A DNA stretch of 45,894 nucleotides from Spirochaetales bacterium (GCA_030540405.1 JAUNWH010000017.1:1-45894); one strand, 5' to 3'. Shown: positions 16,471 through 25,182, counted from the first letter of the stretch. A program made the numbers and translations. Notes: generated by a model from the sequence alone, not told the origin.

Positions 16471-18342
16471 TTAAACTCCAAGACGATTAATCAACGTATC
16501 AAGAAGTTCATCCTGCACCGAAATAAATTTTGCGGCGACATTATATCCATGCTGAAACTTTATTATATCAGCAAGTTCTTCATCAATGTTAACTCCAGAA
16601 ATACTGTCGCGTAAATCTCTTAGGTCGCCCATTATTTTATTTTGAGTCGCAAGCTGATTTTGCGCCTGCTCTCCTTTTAACCCAACGTTGGTTATAGTAT
16701 CAGCAAAGTAATCATCAAATGTGCGCTGGCTTCCAATCATTATTTTTGTATTTCTGATTGCAGCCATTTCCACTGCGGCTCTTCCATCACTAGGCTCTGC
16801 GAATCCCTGGGAATTTTTAAATGCGGCTGCAACACTTGAAACATCATTCTGAATAAGTCCGTTTACTTCGATGTATGCAGACGGATTCAAAACTGGAGAA
16901 ACCGCGAACTGCGCTCCAGCAAGAACATCAACCGCATTCGCACGGTTAAAGTCATAAGCATTGTCCGCACCGCTTCCCTGTAAAATTCCAGAATACCCCG
17001 TAAGGAACATTCCAGAATCTTCAACGTGGCGAATAACAAAGTCAGGATTTTCCATTCCGCTAGAAGAAGTCGCCTTTAAAACAAGACAACTGTTCCTATC
17101 AAGATAAGCTTTTACTTCTCCATTGGAATCGTTAATTCTGTTTATAACATCTTCAACTGTGTCTGTTGAAAAATAAGCGACATCAATATTTCCGCTTGCG
17201 CCGTTAATTGTCATTGTTCCAGAAAGACCAATCTGCTCCTGAGGCTTAAGCGCATTTGTTCCTGTCATGCGGAAAATATAAGAAGTGTCTTCTACACCGT
17301 CGCCATTTCTGTCATAGTTTCCGTTTACATTTTCTACAAAATCATGCTGAACAAAAAAGTCCAAGCCTGTTACATTGTTTTTTCCAATAGCATTTCTGTG
17401 AACGTCATTTACCAAGTCCGCAAAGTTAAGAGCCATCGTGTTCAAAGACTGAATTTCTCCGCGGATGTCCTTGTCGCGAAGCTCCACCAAAGCTCCGAGT
17501 GTTCCGCCGTGAAACTCCGCATCAAGCTTTGTATCAGACCACATAAGTTTTCCGTAGCCATTATTGTCAAGCTGACCGACGGTTTCGATTTGGCGCGCAA
17601 GGCTTCCCTGGACAATAATCTGTCCGTCCGTGTGAACCATAAATTCATCAGGATCTTTTTGAGTAACAGTAACATTAATGAGAGACGAAAGTTTTTCAAC
17701 GAGCAAATCACGGCGATCCATAAGATCATTCGGATTGTCTCCAAGGCCTTTGCTCCTTACAATTTCACCGTTGACAGAAGCAATCTGGCGCGAAAGATCA
17801 TTCACCTGCTTTACAACCGCTTCAATATCGCCGTTTATCTGATCTCCAATTCCACGCAAGCTCTTGTACTGCTGCTGAATTGAATTTGTCAAAGTCTGTC
17901 CACGCACAACAACAGCAAGACGAGCCGCATCGCTTTCAGGATAAGTAGAAAGCTCCTGCCATCCCTGCCAGAACTTGTCCATGTTTGTTCTTACAGAAAC
18001 ATCGTTAGGCTCATTGTAAACAGATTCAATCATTGAATAATATTTGTCGCGAGTTTCCCAGTAAGACTCAACATTCTTCTGGTCAACAATGCGGCTTTCC
18101 AAAAGCTCGTCCTTTATTCTGTTTATGCTTTCAACATCGCAGCCTTGTCCTATCTGGCCTGGAACCATCGCGCGCTCCAAGTCCGGGCGGTAAATCGGCT
18201 CAAAGGATTTTACAATCACACGCTGCCTAGAATAACCTTCAGTATCCGCATTTGAAATATTGTGGCCGGCAGTCTGAATCTGAGTTGAATGAGCCATAAG
18301 GCTTCTTTTTCCAATTTCTATTCCTGCAAAAGAATTCGCCAT
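16471..18342 (-). CDS. flgK: Hook-filament junction protein FlgK (HAP1)
   Basis: 623 residues. The N-terminal domain has the rod/hook family signature in LMAHSTQIQTAGHNISNADTEGYSRQR, split across residues 15-41. The C-terminal helix region has VNIDEELADIIKFQHGYNVAAK. These are the terminal motifs of the axial protein family. FlgK is the first of the two hook-filament junction proteins. It sits between flgN (15 bases upstream) and flgL. Confidence 0.96.
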   Translation of the reverse strand: MANSFAGIEIGKRSLMAHSTQIQTAGHNISNADTEGYSRQRVIVKSFEPIYRPDLERAMVPGQIGQGCDVESINRIKDELLESRIVDQKNVESYWETRDKYYSMIESVYNEPNDVSVRTNMDKFWQGWQELSTYPESDAARLAVVVRGQTLTNSIQQQYKSLRGIGDQINGDIEAVVKQVNDLSRQIASVNGEIVRSKGLGDNPNDLMDRRDLLVEKLSSLINVTVTQKDPDEFMVHTDGQIIVQGSLARQIETVGQLDNNGYGKLMWSDTKLDAEFHGGTLGALVELRDKDIRGEIQSLNTMALNFADLVNDVHRNAIGKNNVTGLDFFVQHDFVENVNGNYDRNGDGVEDTSYIFRMTGTNALKPQEQIGLSGTMTINGASGNIDVAYFSTDTVEDVINRINDSNGEVKAYLDRNSCLVLKATSSSGMENPDFVIRHVEDSGMFLTGYSGILQGSGADNAYDFNRANAVDVLAGAQFAVSPVLNPSAYIEVNGLIQNDVSSVAAAFKNSQGFAEPSDGRAAVEMAAIRNTKIMIGSQRTFDDYFADTITNVGLKGEQAQNQLATQNKIMGDLRDLRDSISGVNIDEELADIIKFQHGYNVAAKFISVQDELLDTLINRLGV

Positions 18343-18357
18343 AATTCCACGCTCCTC

Positions 18358-18801
18358 TTAAATGCTTCTGTTTACAACAATGCTCTGCGCATAATTTTTT
18401 CTCATTGTGCCGTTCGGAGAATAAATTTCGTTTCTCTGCTGAGATGCGCACTGATCCATGACTTCTGAAATAAATTTCTTTGTTGCGCTCACATATTTTG
18501 CAAGAGCATCATTTTCAACTTTGCTTCTTGAAAGCTTTGTCTTTACGCGGAGAAAAACATCTTTTACTTCAGGATGAAAATAAATATTCTCTGAAACAGA
18601 TGCGATTTTTTCACGGAACTTGTCAACTTTGGAAAATTCACTGCCAAGCTCATTTATATTCAGGACATATTCTTCAAGACCTGCCCAGCTGCGCTTTACA
18701 ACGCACTCGTGAATTTTATTCTGCTCCATAAGCATAGAATCAAGAATGCGTTCCTGCTCATTAAGCACACTGATTAATTCAATCTCTTTTTCTTCCGCCA
18801 T
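18358..18801 (-). CDS. flgN: FlgN-type chaperone for FlgK/FlgL
   Basis: 147 residues, nearly all helical, with the heptad-rich N-terminus LISVLNEQERILDSMLMEQN expected for FlgN-like proteins. It begins the transcript that continues with flgK and flgL, its usual secretion clients. The similarity is in fold and context more than in strict motifs. A candidate sigma-28 promoter lies about 36 bases upstream. Confidence 0.8.
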   Translation of the reverse strand: MAEEKEIELISVLNEQERILDSMLMEQNKIHECVVKRSWAGLEEYVLNINELGSEFSKVDKFREKIASVSENIYFHPEVKDVFLRVKTKLSRSKVENDALAKYVSATKKFISEVMDQCASQQRNEIYSPNGTMRKNYAQSIVVNRSI

Positions 18802-18836
18802 AAGTTTTTTCCTTCAAAAAGAAAGTTTCTATTTGA

Positions 18837-18863
18837 TTTTCGGAATATAAAAAATTTTGTTTA
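18837..18863 (-). promoter_or_regulatory. Candidate sigma-28 promoter of flgN-flgK-flgL-fliW-csrA
   Basis: Read on the minus strand: TAAA (18863-18860), 15-base spacer, TCCGAAAA (18844-18837). This is six of eight matches to the GCCGATAA -10. The flgN ATG is 36 bases further on. Confidence 0.55.
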
Positions 18864-18935
18864 GAGAAAAATTTAAAAGACTGAATACTGACTTTTAGGT
18901 CAAATGCCGGGTTTTAGGATTTCTTGAAATTCCTG

Positions 18936-19008
18936 GTCATTATCGGGCTTGACCCGATAATCCGTTGAAAGTTTTCAGCAGATTCCTGTGTCTTGGCTCA
19001 GGAATGAC
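18936..19008. repeat. Nested-palindrome intergenic repeat, copy 2
   Basis: 73 bases from GTCAT to ATGAC. First palindrome TTATCGGGCTTGACCCGATAA (18940-18960), second CATTCCTGAGCCAAGACACAGGAATC on the other strand. Its left flank, from 18899, also matches the flank of copy 5 (37381 onward), including a 36-base block at 18911-18946. Confidence 0.85.
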
Positions 19009-19025
19009 AAGATTCAGAAAGAAAA

Positions 19026-19586
19026 TTATCTTTGGCCGGAAAGCTCAATGTAAATCTGATCCGCAAGTCCCAAAGAAGCGTTCTTGGTAATCGATTCCGC
19101 CATATTGTCATACATCATGTCGTCGTACATTTTGCGGGCATACTCGTTGTCTTTTCCGGCAAGACTTGTTTTTTGAATCGTATTGCGCATTGACGAAAGC
19201 ATCATTTTTACCATGTAATTTTCCATTTCCATGGACTGCGCATAAAGCTCTGAAGTTTTGTCAATTACGGGAGTTTTTCCGCTTGAAGTTTTTGAATTTG
19301 CGGCGAATCCTTGCGGGCGTGCTGACTTGTCAGAATCAGAGGTGAACGCTCCGTAGAATCCCTGAGTGTAATCTCCGTTCAGGCGATGATTTTTGGCAAT
19401 CTGGCTTGAAGAGACACCAGATAACGATGCTCCTTCAGAAATTCCCAAGGCAGTTTTATTTTGCATTTCCTTTACGAGCGAAGAAAATTTTTTTGCCTCA
19501 TTCTGAAGAACAGCAGAGTCGATTGCATTGCTTCCATTAGACAAAGTGCCTGTTATTCCAGTTCCAGAAATTCCGTTTACCGCCAT
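19026..19586 (-). CDS. flgJ: FlgJ-like rod-binding protein
   Basis: 186 residues. The C-terminal half matches the FlgJ N-terminal (rod-capping) domain: YMVKMMLSSMRNTI followed by the YDDMMYDNMAESI segment and a closing LADQIYIELS. There is no peptidoglycan hydrolase domain, as in other spirochaetes. The Gly/Ser-rich N-terminus (about 1-30) and the middle are low complexity. It is flanked on both sides by copies of the nested-palindrome repeat. A separate murein hydrolase would be needed elsewhere. Confidence 0.78.
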   Translation of the reverse strand: MAVNGISGTGITGTLSNGSNAIDSAVLQNEAKKFSSLVKEMQNKTALGISEGASLSGVSSSQIAKNHRLNGDYTQGFYGAFTSDSDKSARPQGFAANSKTSSGKTPVIDKTSELYAQSMEMENYMVKMMLSSMRNTIQKTSLAGKDNEYARKMYDDMMYDNMAESITKNASLGLADQIYIELSGQR

Positions 19587-19630
19587 GATTCCACCTTATT
19601 TAACCTTAATTTCGAGTTTTATAATTTAAT

Positions 19631-19703
19631 GTCATTATCGGGCTTGACACGATAATCTATTGAAATTTTCCAACAGATTCCCGTGTCGTAGCACGGGAAT
19701 GAC
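19631..19703. repeat. Nested-palindrome intergenic repeat, copy 3
   Basis: 73 bases, GTCAT to ATGAC, same architecture as copy 2. First palindrome TTATCGGGCTTGACACGATAA, second ATTCCCGTGTCGTAGCACGGGAAT. It lies 45 bases upstream of the flgJ-like start. Confidence 0.85.
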
Positions 19704-19767
19704 ACTTAAATTACTGTTCTTATCAAAACTCGAAGTTTGGGCTATTTTTATTTTCGGCATTTTGGGG

Positions 19768-19956
19768 TCAGTATTTTACAAGATTTTTATAGACAGATGC
19801 TGGCTTTAGTCCAATCATAGCATCTCCATGAGCCATAGAAAACATAGCAAGGCGGAACAGGACTTATCTCTTTCCAGCAAAGAAATAGACATGTCTGTGA
19901 ACAGGCGCAATAGACCGCCACTCATTCCAAGGCATCAAACCGCAAAAATAGTCATC
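19768..19956 (-). pseudogene. Unrecognised coding remnant with an internal stop
   Basis: On the minus strand, one frame reads DDYFCGLMPWNEWRSIAPVH and on to FFAGKR, then a TAA, then continues in the same frame as RLAMFSMAHGDAMIGLKPAS to a TGA at 19768. Both halves look like real protein, so this may be the 3' end of a gene cut by the IS remnant beside it at about 19957 and then interrupted by a nonsense change. No family is recognised. It could also be chance. Confidence 0.35.
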
Positions 19957-20400
19957 TACCACCACCAAAGGTGGTGGCTTGAAATGTGAACCGCTCAAAG
20001 CGGTTAGTTTCTATCCCAGTTCCGGGAACAGTCCCAAATCCTGATCCGTTTTCCTGTCCTCAGATTCCTGATTCCGTATATACTTCCGTATCACTTCCTC
20101 ATTCATTCCGACTGTTGACACAAAATATCCCCGCGCCCATATATGCTGACCGCTGAAATATTTTTCCCTTCCCTCATGTTTTCTCGCCACATAAACCGCG
20201 TTTTTTCCTTTTATATATCCCACTACCTGCAATCCCATGTCGTATGGTTTAGACTTCCGTAGTCGGGCATATTTTTCTCCAGTGTGTTGCTTTGAGCGGT
20301 TCACACTGCGATTATATGTCCCTTCTCTTTTATTTACATTCCCGGAACTGTCAAACTTCGCCAGACCGCCAGCTACAGCTGGCGGATTTCCCGGAGATTA
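19945..20400 (-). mobile_element. IS200/IS605-type element remnant
   Basis: It contains the 3' part of a Y1 transposase gene (20011-20304). Beyond the stop there are two subterminal hairpins: AACCGCTcaaAGCGGTT (19989-20005) and CCACCACCaaaGGTGGTGG (19959-19977). On the other side is a hairpin CCGCCAGCTACAGCTGGCGG (20365-20384). Hairpins near both ends are typical of this family. At about 450 bases it is shorter than a full IS200 (about 700), matching loss of the transposase N-terminus. The exact ends are uncertain. Confidence 0.6.
20011..20304 (-). pseudogene. tnpA: IS200-like (Y1) transposase, C-terminal fragment
   Basis: 97 residues at most. From about residue 20 the sequence follows TnpA of IS200/IS605: VVGYIKGKNAVYVARKHEG, HIWARGYFVSTVG and the helix EEVIRKYIRNQ that carries the nucleophilic Tyr. 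The N-terminal part with the HUH metal-binding motif is missing; upstream residues (NRSKQHTGEKYARLRKSK) do not look like TnpA. The protein cannot be catalytically active alone. It lies back to back with the broken RHS gene on the plus strand. Confidence 0.8.
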
Positions 20401-20430
20401 AAAAAAACAAAAAATTATTCAAAAAACACG

Positions 20431-21787
20431 CTCCGCTACGAGTACGACGCAAAAGGCAGAGCCGCAAAGGAAGGCATGACGGAATTCATACAGGGCGGCA
20501 TGGAGGAATTGCTGAAATCAACGCCAGAAATGACTGGCTTATTCACCTCCTATGAGTACGACGAGAAGGACAGGCGGATTAAGACAGTTTTGCCAGACGG
20601 CTCTGTGCAGTCAAACGCTTTTTATATAGAAGAAAATCGCCTTGTAGCGGAAACGGCAGACCCGCTCGGAAATGTTTCAATACAGGAAACCGACAGCAGG
20701 GGAAATATTGTCCGCGTGGCAAAAAATGATAAGATCGGAAAGCTGCTAACGCAAGCCTCATACCGCTACAATAAGATGGGCGAGATGCTCAAAGCCTTTG
20801 ACGCGAAGGGAAACCCGGTCATAGCCGAGTACGACCTGCTCGGACGCCGCACCGCCCTTGAAAGCCTCGATTCCGGCAGGCAGGAATTCTTCTACGACGG
20901 GTGCTCAAACCTCGTGCGCGAGAGCAGCAGCGTCCTCAGAGAAAAAAACAGGCAGATAGTCTACGAGTACGACGGACTCAACCGCCTTATCCGAATAGAC
21001 TATCCTGACACCGAGGACACAGTCTACACCTACGGCGGCGCGGATGACACGCATGGCGCGGCAGGAAAAATCCTTTCCGTAACCGACGCTTCCGGCTCAC
21101 TTGAGTACGAGTACGGCAGGCTCGGCGAAGTAACAAAGGAAACCCGGACGCTCGCAACGCATTTGAACGGCAGCAATCCTACAGAGACCGCCGTCATGGA
21201 ATACCGCTCTGACTACTTGGGAAGAATGCAATGGATAGCCTACCCCGACGGCGAGAAGGTAACCTACGGCTACGACAGGGGCGGACAGGTTGTAAGCGTA
21301 AAGGGCGAACACTGGGGGGCATGAATTCAACTATGTGGCAAACATCCTCTACGACCAGTACGGACAGCGGACACGCATAGACTGCGGCAACGGAACGTTT
21401 ACAGAGTACTCCTATAATCCTGCACGCCGCTGGCTGGACAGTATAAGGGCAGAAGGAAAATGGGGGCAGGCATACCAGAACATAAGCTACAACTTTGACC
21501 GCGTTTGGGATCAAAATTTCACCGAAGATATGCAGTATTTTGTAATCAAGATTCCAGAAGAATCTGGACTTTATTGCTTTGGAATGTATACTGGACGAGA
21601 AATTATGTACAACGCTCAAAATGGAAAAGCAACCCAGATATTCGACCAAAACAATCTTACTGAAAAATGGGGAAAGAACTATAACCAGCTTATTGTTTCA
21701 GGATTACAGCAAGTCAGCAAGGCTTATAAAGACACTGAATGGGAAGAAGCTTGTCTAAAAGATATTGAAAAATTTTCCAAAAAATAA
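20431..21787 (+). pseudogene. RHS/YD-repeat protein remnant, frameshifted, with foreign tail
   Basis: From LRYEYDAKGR (20431) to YNFDRV (about 21505) the translation is made of YD repeats: TSYEYDEKDRR, AEYDLLGRRTA, VYEYDGLNRL, YGYDRGGQVV and others, the type found in RHS polymorphic toxins and wall proteins. There is no N-terminus; the frame is closed upstream near the IS remnant. A G6 run at 21314-21319 shifts the frame. With five G the reading continues as GEHWGHEFNYVANILYDQYG. At about 21505 the YD sequence and its high GC content stop abruptly. The last 94 residues (WDQNFTEDMQYFVIKIPEES onward) are AT-rich and unrelated, perhaps a toxin tip or immunity-gene remnant. Surrounding flagellar genes are clearly lower in GC, so transfer is likely. 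Confidence 0.82.
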
Positions 21788-21836
21788 CGAAAATTATTAT
21801 TTCAGACTGATTGTTTTTAAACAGTAGAAAATTTAA

Positions 21837-21880
21837 AAAAGCCCCTGTCATGAAATTTGTATAAATGACAAGGGCTTTCT
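21837..21880. terminator. Bidirectional rho-independent terminator
   Basis: Stem GCCCcTGTCAT (21841-21851) with ATGACAaGGGC (21865-21875), one mismatch, an A run on the left and a T-rich right side. It can end both the RHS remnant (plus) and the flgF-flgG transcript (minus). Confidence 0.8.
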
Positions 21881-21900
21881 ATTATCTAGCTATTCAATTT

Positions 21901-22695
21901 TTAGCGTTTAAGTCCGGCGGCAGTCTGAAGCATATTGTCGCTAGTCTGAATTGCCTTTGAGTTGAACTCATAAGCGCGCTGGGCAACAATCATCTGAACC
22001 ATTTCATTTACAACAGAAACGTTGCTCATTTCAAGGAACTTATGCTTTGTAATTCCCATTCCGTCAATTCCAGGACGTCCGGCGATTGGCTCTCCAGAAG
22101 CGTTTGTAACTTTGTAAAGGTTGTCGCCTGTATTTTCAAGTCCGACTGCATTTGGAAATCTGTAAAGTTCAAGCTGGCCGACTTCAACAGGCTCAAGCTC
22201 GCCGTTTACTTTTACATTTACTCTTCCGCCGTCAGAAATAGAAAGAGTTTCAAGCTGAAATCCTTCCGGCATGATTATTTCTGGCATTACGCGAAGTCCG
22301 TTTGCCGTTACAAGCTGACCAGTTGAATCAACTTTGAATGAACCGTCTCTTGTGTATGCCCAGCTTCCGTCGTACTGCTGAACTCTAAAAAATCCGTCGC
22401 CTACAACCGCAACATCTGTGTCAACTCCAGTCGCCTGCAAAGAGCCTTGTGTCATAATGCGCTGAGTTGCTCCAACTTTAACACCGCTTCCCATCTGATG
22501 TCCAACAGGAGTTACAGTATCTTCTGTAGCCGGAGTTCCTGCAAGCTTTACATTCTGATAAAGAAGATCTTCAAATTCAGCGCGGTGCTGCTTGAATCCG
22601 GTTGTATTTACATTAGAAAGGTTGTTTGAGATTGTGTCTATATTCATCTGCTGGCCGTTCATTCCTGTAGCGGCGTTCCATAAACTTCTTACCAT
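21901..22695 (-). CDS. flgG: Flagellar distal rod protein FlgG
   Basis: 264 residues. The N-terminal axial-family motif is present as LWNAATGMNGQQMNIDTISN, followed by NLSNVNTTGFK. The C-terminal motif reads VNEMVQMIVAQRAYEFNSKA. FlgG forms the distal rod through the periplasm. It is 16 bases downstream of the paralogue flgF in one minus-strand unit and ends at a strong terminator. Confidence 0.93.
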   Translation of the reverse strand: MVRSLWNAATGMNGQQMNIDTISNNLSNVNTTGFKQHRAEFEDLLYQNVKLAGTPATEDTVTPVGHQMGSGVKVGATQRIMTQGSLQATGVDTDVAVVGDGFFRVQQYDGSWAYTRDGSFKVDSTGQLVTANGLRVMPEIIMPEGFQLETLSISDGGRVNVKVNGELEPVEVGQLELYRFPNAVGLENTGDNLYKVTNASGEPIAGRPGIDGMGITKHKFLEMSNVSVVNEMVQMIVAQRAYEFNSKAIQTSDNMLQTAAGLKR

Positions 22696-22711
22696 CTTCT
22701 ATTCCCTCTTA

Positions 22712-23512
22712 TTAGCGGTTTACAGTAACAACTTTAGACCAAAGCGTGTCCATCATGCTGTCTTCTGTCTGAACTGATTTCTGGTTCGCTTCATAAGCCC
22801 GGTTTACTTCTATCATCTGAACCATTTCGTTTACAACATTCACATTGCTTGCTTCTGTATATCCTTGCAAAAGCCGCGGACGCTCATCTCCTTCCGCAAT
22901 GTACGCATCTCCTGAAATTTCATTTGAATTCCAAAGCGAAGAGCCTTGCTTTTTTAAGAAACGCTCATTTTCAAAGCGGACAACTTTTATTCTGTCCACA
23001 AGCTCATTGTCTTCATTTGTATAAATCATTCCGTCCTGATTAACAAAAAACTTGTCATTAGGAACATGAATCGCTCCGTTTTCACCAAGAACAGGATAAC
23101 CTTCTTTTGTCAAAAGAATTCCTTCTTTTCCAAGGTGAAAATTTCCGTTGCGTGTGTACCGTTCGCCTGCCGGAGTCTGAACTGCAAAAAATCCTTCTCC
23201 GCCCAAAGCCATGTCTGTTTTAGTATCTGTTGATTTAAAAGAGCCTTGAGTAAAATCTGTGTAAAGCTCGTTTGTTTCAACGCCAAGCCCGATTGACCCG
23301 ATTACAGGAGCCGCATCCGCAGAACCGAACGGTGTTTTGTACACGCCGTCTGCCGCAGTTCTTCTAAGCAAAAGCTCGCTGAATTCCTTGTTTACAGGAA
23401 TTTCTTTTTTAAAGCCTGTCGTGTCTACATTCGCAAGATTGTTCGAAATTGTGTCCAGCCTGTTCTGCTGAGCGTTCATTCCGCTTGCTCCGATATACCA
23501 GCCTCTAATCAT
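22712..23512 (-). CDS. flgF: Flagellar rod protein FlgF (FlgG paralogue)
   Basis: 266 residues with the axial-family termini: GASGMNAQQNRLDTISNNLA near the start and VNEMVQMIEVNRAYEANQKS near the end. It precedes flgG, as in other spirochaetes where this gene is named flgF or flgG-1. FlgF forms part of the proximal rod. Start MIRGWYIGASGMN fits the family. A sigma-28-like promoter is found 19-45 bases upstream. Confidence 0.88.
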   Translation of the reverse strand: MIRGWYIGASGMNAQQNRLDTISNNLANVDTTGFKKEIPVNKEFSELLLRRTAADGVYKTPFGSADAAPVIGSIGLGVETNELYTDFTQGSFKSTDTKTDMALGGEGFFAVQTPAGERYTRNGNFHLGKEGILLTKEGYPVLGENGAIHVPNDKFFVNQDGMIYTNEDNELVDRIKVVRFENERFLKKQGSSLWNSNEISGDAYIAEGDERPRLLQGYTEASNVNVVNEMVQMIEVNRAYEANQKSVQTEDSMMDTLWSKVVTVNR

Positions 23513-23530
23513 AACATAACCTCAATTAGT

Positions 23531-23557
23531 TTATCGGAATCCGAATAAAAAAGTTAA
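23531..23557 (-). promoter_or_regulatory. Candidate sigma-28 promoter of flgF-flgG
   Basis: On the minus strand TCCGATAA (23538-23531) matches seven of eight bases of the sigma-28 -10. The -35 is TTAA (23557-23554, spacer 15) or TAAC (spacer 14), a weak match to TAAA. The flgF ATG is 19 bases downstream. Confidence 0.6.
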
Positions 23558-23605
23558 GGAAAATCAGTTTGTCCAAAACATCATTCATTTTGAACAAAAT
23601 TTTTC

Positions 23606-23634
23606 TTGTTTTTTGAAGGATTGCAGTTTATACT
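23606..23634 (+). promoter_or_regulatory. Candidate promoter of the EAL gene
   Basis: TTGTTT (23606-23611) and TATACT (23629-23634) with a 17-base spacer. The -35 is weak. The ATG is at 23673. Confidence 0.4.
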
Positions 23635-23672
23635 TTATTCATTCTACTTAAACTTTTTACGAGATTATAAAA

Positions 23673-25085
23673 ATGTACAGTCCACGTTTTGCCGCAATGA
23701 TTTTAATTTTTTTTGCTACGCTGATTTGCTTCGTAATAGCTCTTCTTTTGCTGATTCTGCATAAAAAAAGCTACATGATTGAACACGACAACATAACAGG
23801 GCTTCCCGCATACAGCCAGTTTGAATTCGATGCAAAAAAACTTCTAAAAAGCGCGCTTCCAAACGAATACATGATTCTTTCGCTAAATGCAGACAACTTT
23901 AGAATCATAAACGACACTTACGGAATTCTCTGCGGAAATGAAATTTTAAAGCTTCTTGGAAAGCACTTTGCCTCTCAATGCGGAAAAAATGAATTTGTGT
24001 GCAGATTTTATGCAGACAATTTTGTTTTCCTTATAAAAAACATGGAATTTTTCTGGGACATAGAAGAGCGCGTCTATAACATGACAAACGTAGACAATAT
24101 TGTAAAAAAATATCTTCCTCCAAAATATCAGTTTACATTTAGCGCAAGCATTTACCGTATAGAAAATCCGCTGGATGACATAGAATCCATGATAAGCAAG
24201 GCGAATCTAGCTCAAAAACTCTATAAAAACCATTTTGCAACGCATAGAGTTATAGAATACACAAGCGAGCTTAAAGATTCCTACAGTTGGAACAGAGAAA
24301 TTACGCTTTCTATGGAAGAAGCTTTTGAGAACAAGGAATTTGAAGTTTTTTACCAGCCAAAGTTCAAGTTTGAGGATGAAACTGTAATCGGCGCTGAAGC
24401 TCTTATAAGATGGAACAATCCGCGCAAAGGTTTTCTTTCGCCTGCAAAATTCATCCCGCTTTTTGAAGACAACGGTTTTATAGAAAAAATAGACAAATTT
24501 GTGCTGAACAAAGTCTGCCTTTTCCTTGAAGAATGGAACAAAACTCCAGAAAGCAAAATGCAGCCGCTTACGATTTCATTCAATTTAAGCCGCTACAATC
24601 TTTACAACCCGAATTTAATAAGCGAGCTAAAGCAAATTTCCCACGGCTACGATATAGGTGACAACAAAATAGAAGTCGAGCTCACAGAAAGAATTATGAT
24701 AGACAATCCGAATCGTCTTATAAAAGTTATGAACGAAATAAAAAAAGCGGGCTTTTCTGTTTCCGTAGATGATTTTGGCGCAGGATATTCTTCGCTGAAC
24801 CTTCTAAAGAATATGCCGGCTGACGTAATAAAGCTGGACAAGGAATTTCTTTCGTCCCAAGAAGAAAACAAAAATCAAAAGGAAAGAATTATCATAACTT
24901 CTGTAATTGAAATGGCAAAAAAACTCAACATAACAACTGTTGCAGAAGGAGTCGAAACAAAAGACCAGTGCGAAATGCTAAAGACAAGCGGCTGCGACAT
25001 TGCCCAGGGATTCTACTACGCCAAGCCAATGCAGGAAAAACTTTTCAAGGAATTCCTTGGAATGAAAGAAAAGCAGTCTGTTTAG
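23673..25085 (+). CDS. EAL-domain c-di-GMP phosphodiesterase with degenerate GGDEF
   Basis: 470 residues. One N-terminal membrane helix (about 7-29), a GGDEF-like domain (about 38-190) whose active-site motif is replaced by FYADNF, then an EAL domain (about 210-465). The EAL domain has its catalytic set: EAL in GAEALIRW, FNLSRYN, ELTERI, DDFGAGYSS, KLDKEFL, AEGVET and QGFYYAKP. The likely activity is hydrolysis of c-di-GMP; the GGDEF-like part is probably regulatory, for example GTP binding. It lies next to the flagellar rod genes, on the opposite strand, and could lower c-di-GMP sensed by the PilZ protein at 11970. It is followed by glgC after 167 bases with a separate promoter. Confidence 0.92.
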   Translation: MYSPRFAAMILIFFATLICFVIALLLLILHKKSYMIEHDNITGLPAYSQFEFDAKKLLKSALPNEYMILSLNADNFRIINDTYGILCGNEILKLLGKHFASQCGKNEFVCRFYADNFVFLIKNMEFFWDIEERVYNMTNVDNIVKKYLPPKYQFTFSASIYRIENPLDDIESMISKANLAQKLYKNHFATHRVIEYTSELKDSYSWNREITLSMEEAFENKEFEVFYQPKFKFEDETVIGAEALIRWNNPRKGFLSPAKFIPLFEDNGFIEKIDKFVLNKVCLFLEEWNKTPESKMQPLTISFNLSRYNLYNPNLISELKQISHGYDIGDNKIEVELTERIMIDNPNRLIKVMNEIKKAGFSVSVDDFGAGYSSLNLLKNMPADVIKLDKEFLSSQEENKNQKERIIITSVIEMAKKLNITTVAEGVETKDQCEMLKTSGCDIAQGFYYAKPMQEKLFKEFLGMKEKQSV

Positions 25086-25154
25086 ATTTTTTTCAGAAAA
25101 TTGATAAAAAAAATATTTTTTAGAAGTTTCGTATAATAAAATCAAGATATTTTG

Positions 25155-25182
25155 TTGCAAAATTCAGAAAGTGTTTTATAAT
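25155..25182 (+). promoter_or_regulatory. Candidate promoter of glgC
   Basis: TTGCAA (25155-25160) and a perfect TATAAT (25177-25182) with a 16-base spacer, about 70 bases before the glgC ATG. Confidence 0.6.

Noticed and set aside
20338-20430. RHS-like peptide (GLAKFDSSGNV) on the minus strand next to the IS remnant
   Set aside because: It is only about 11 residues and falls within the hairpin-bearing IS end; too short to claim a second RHS fragment.
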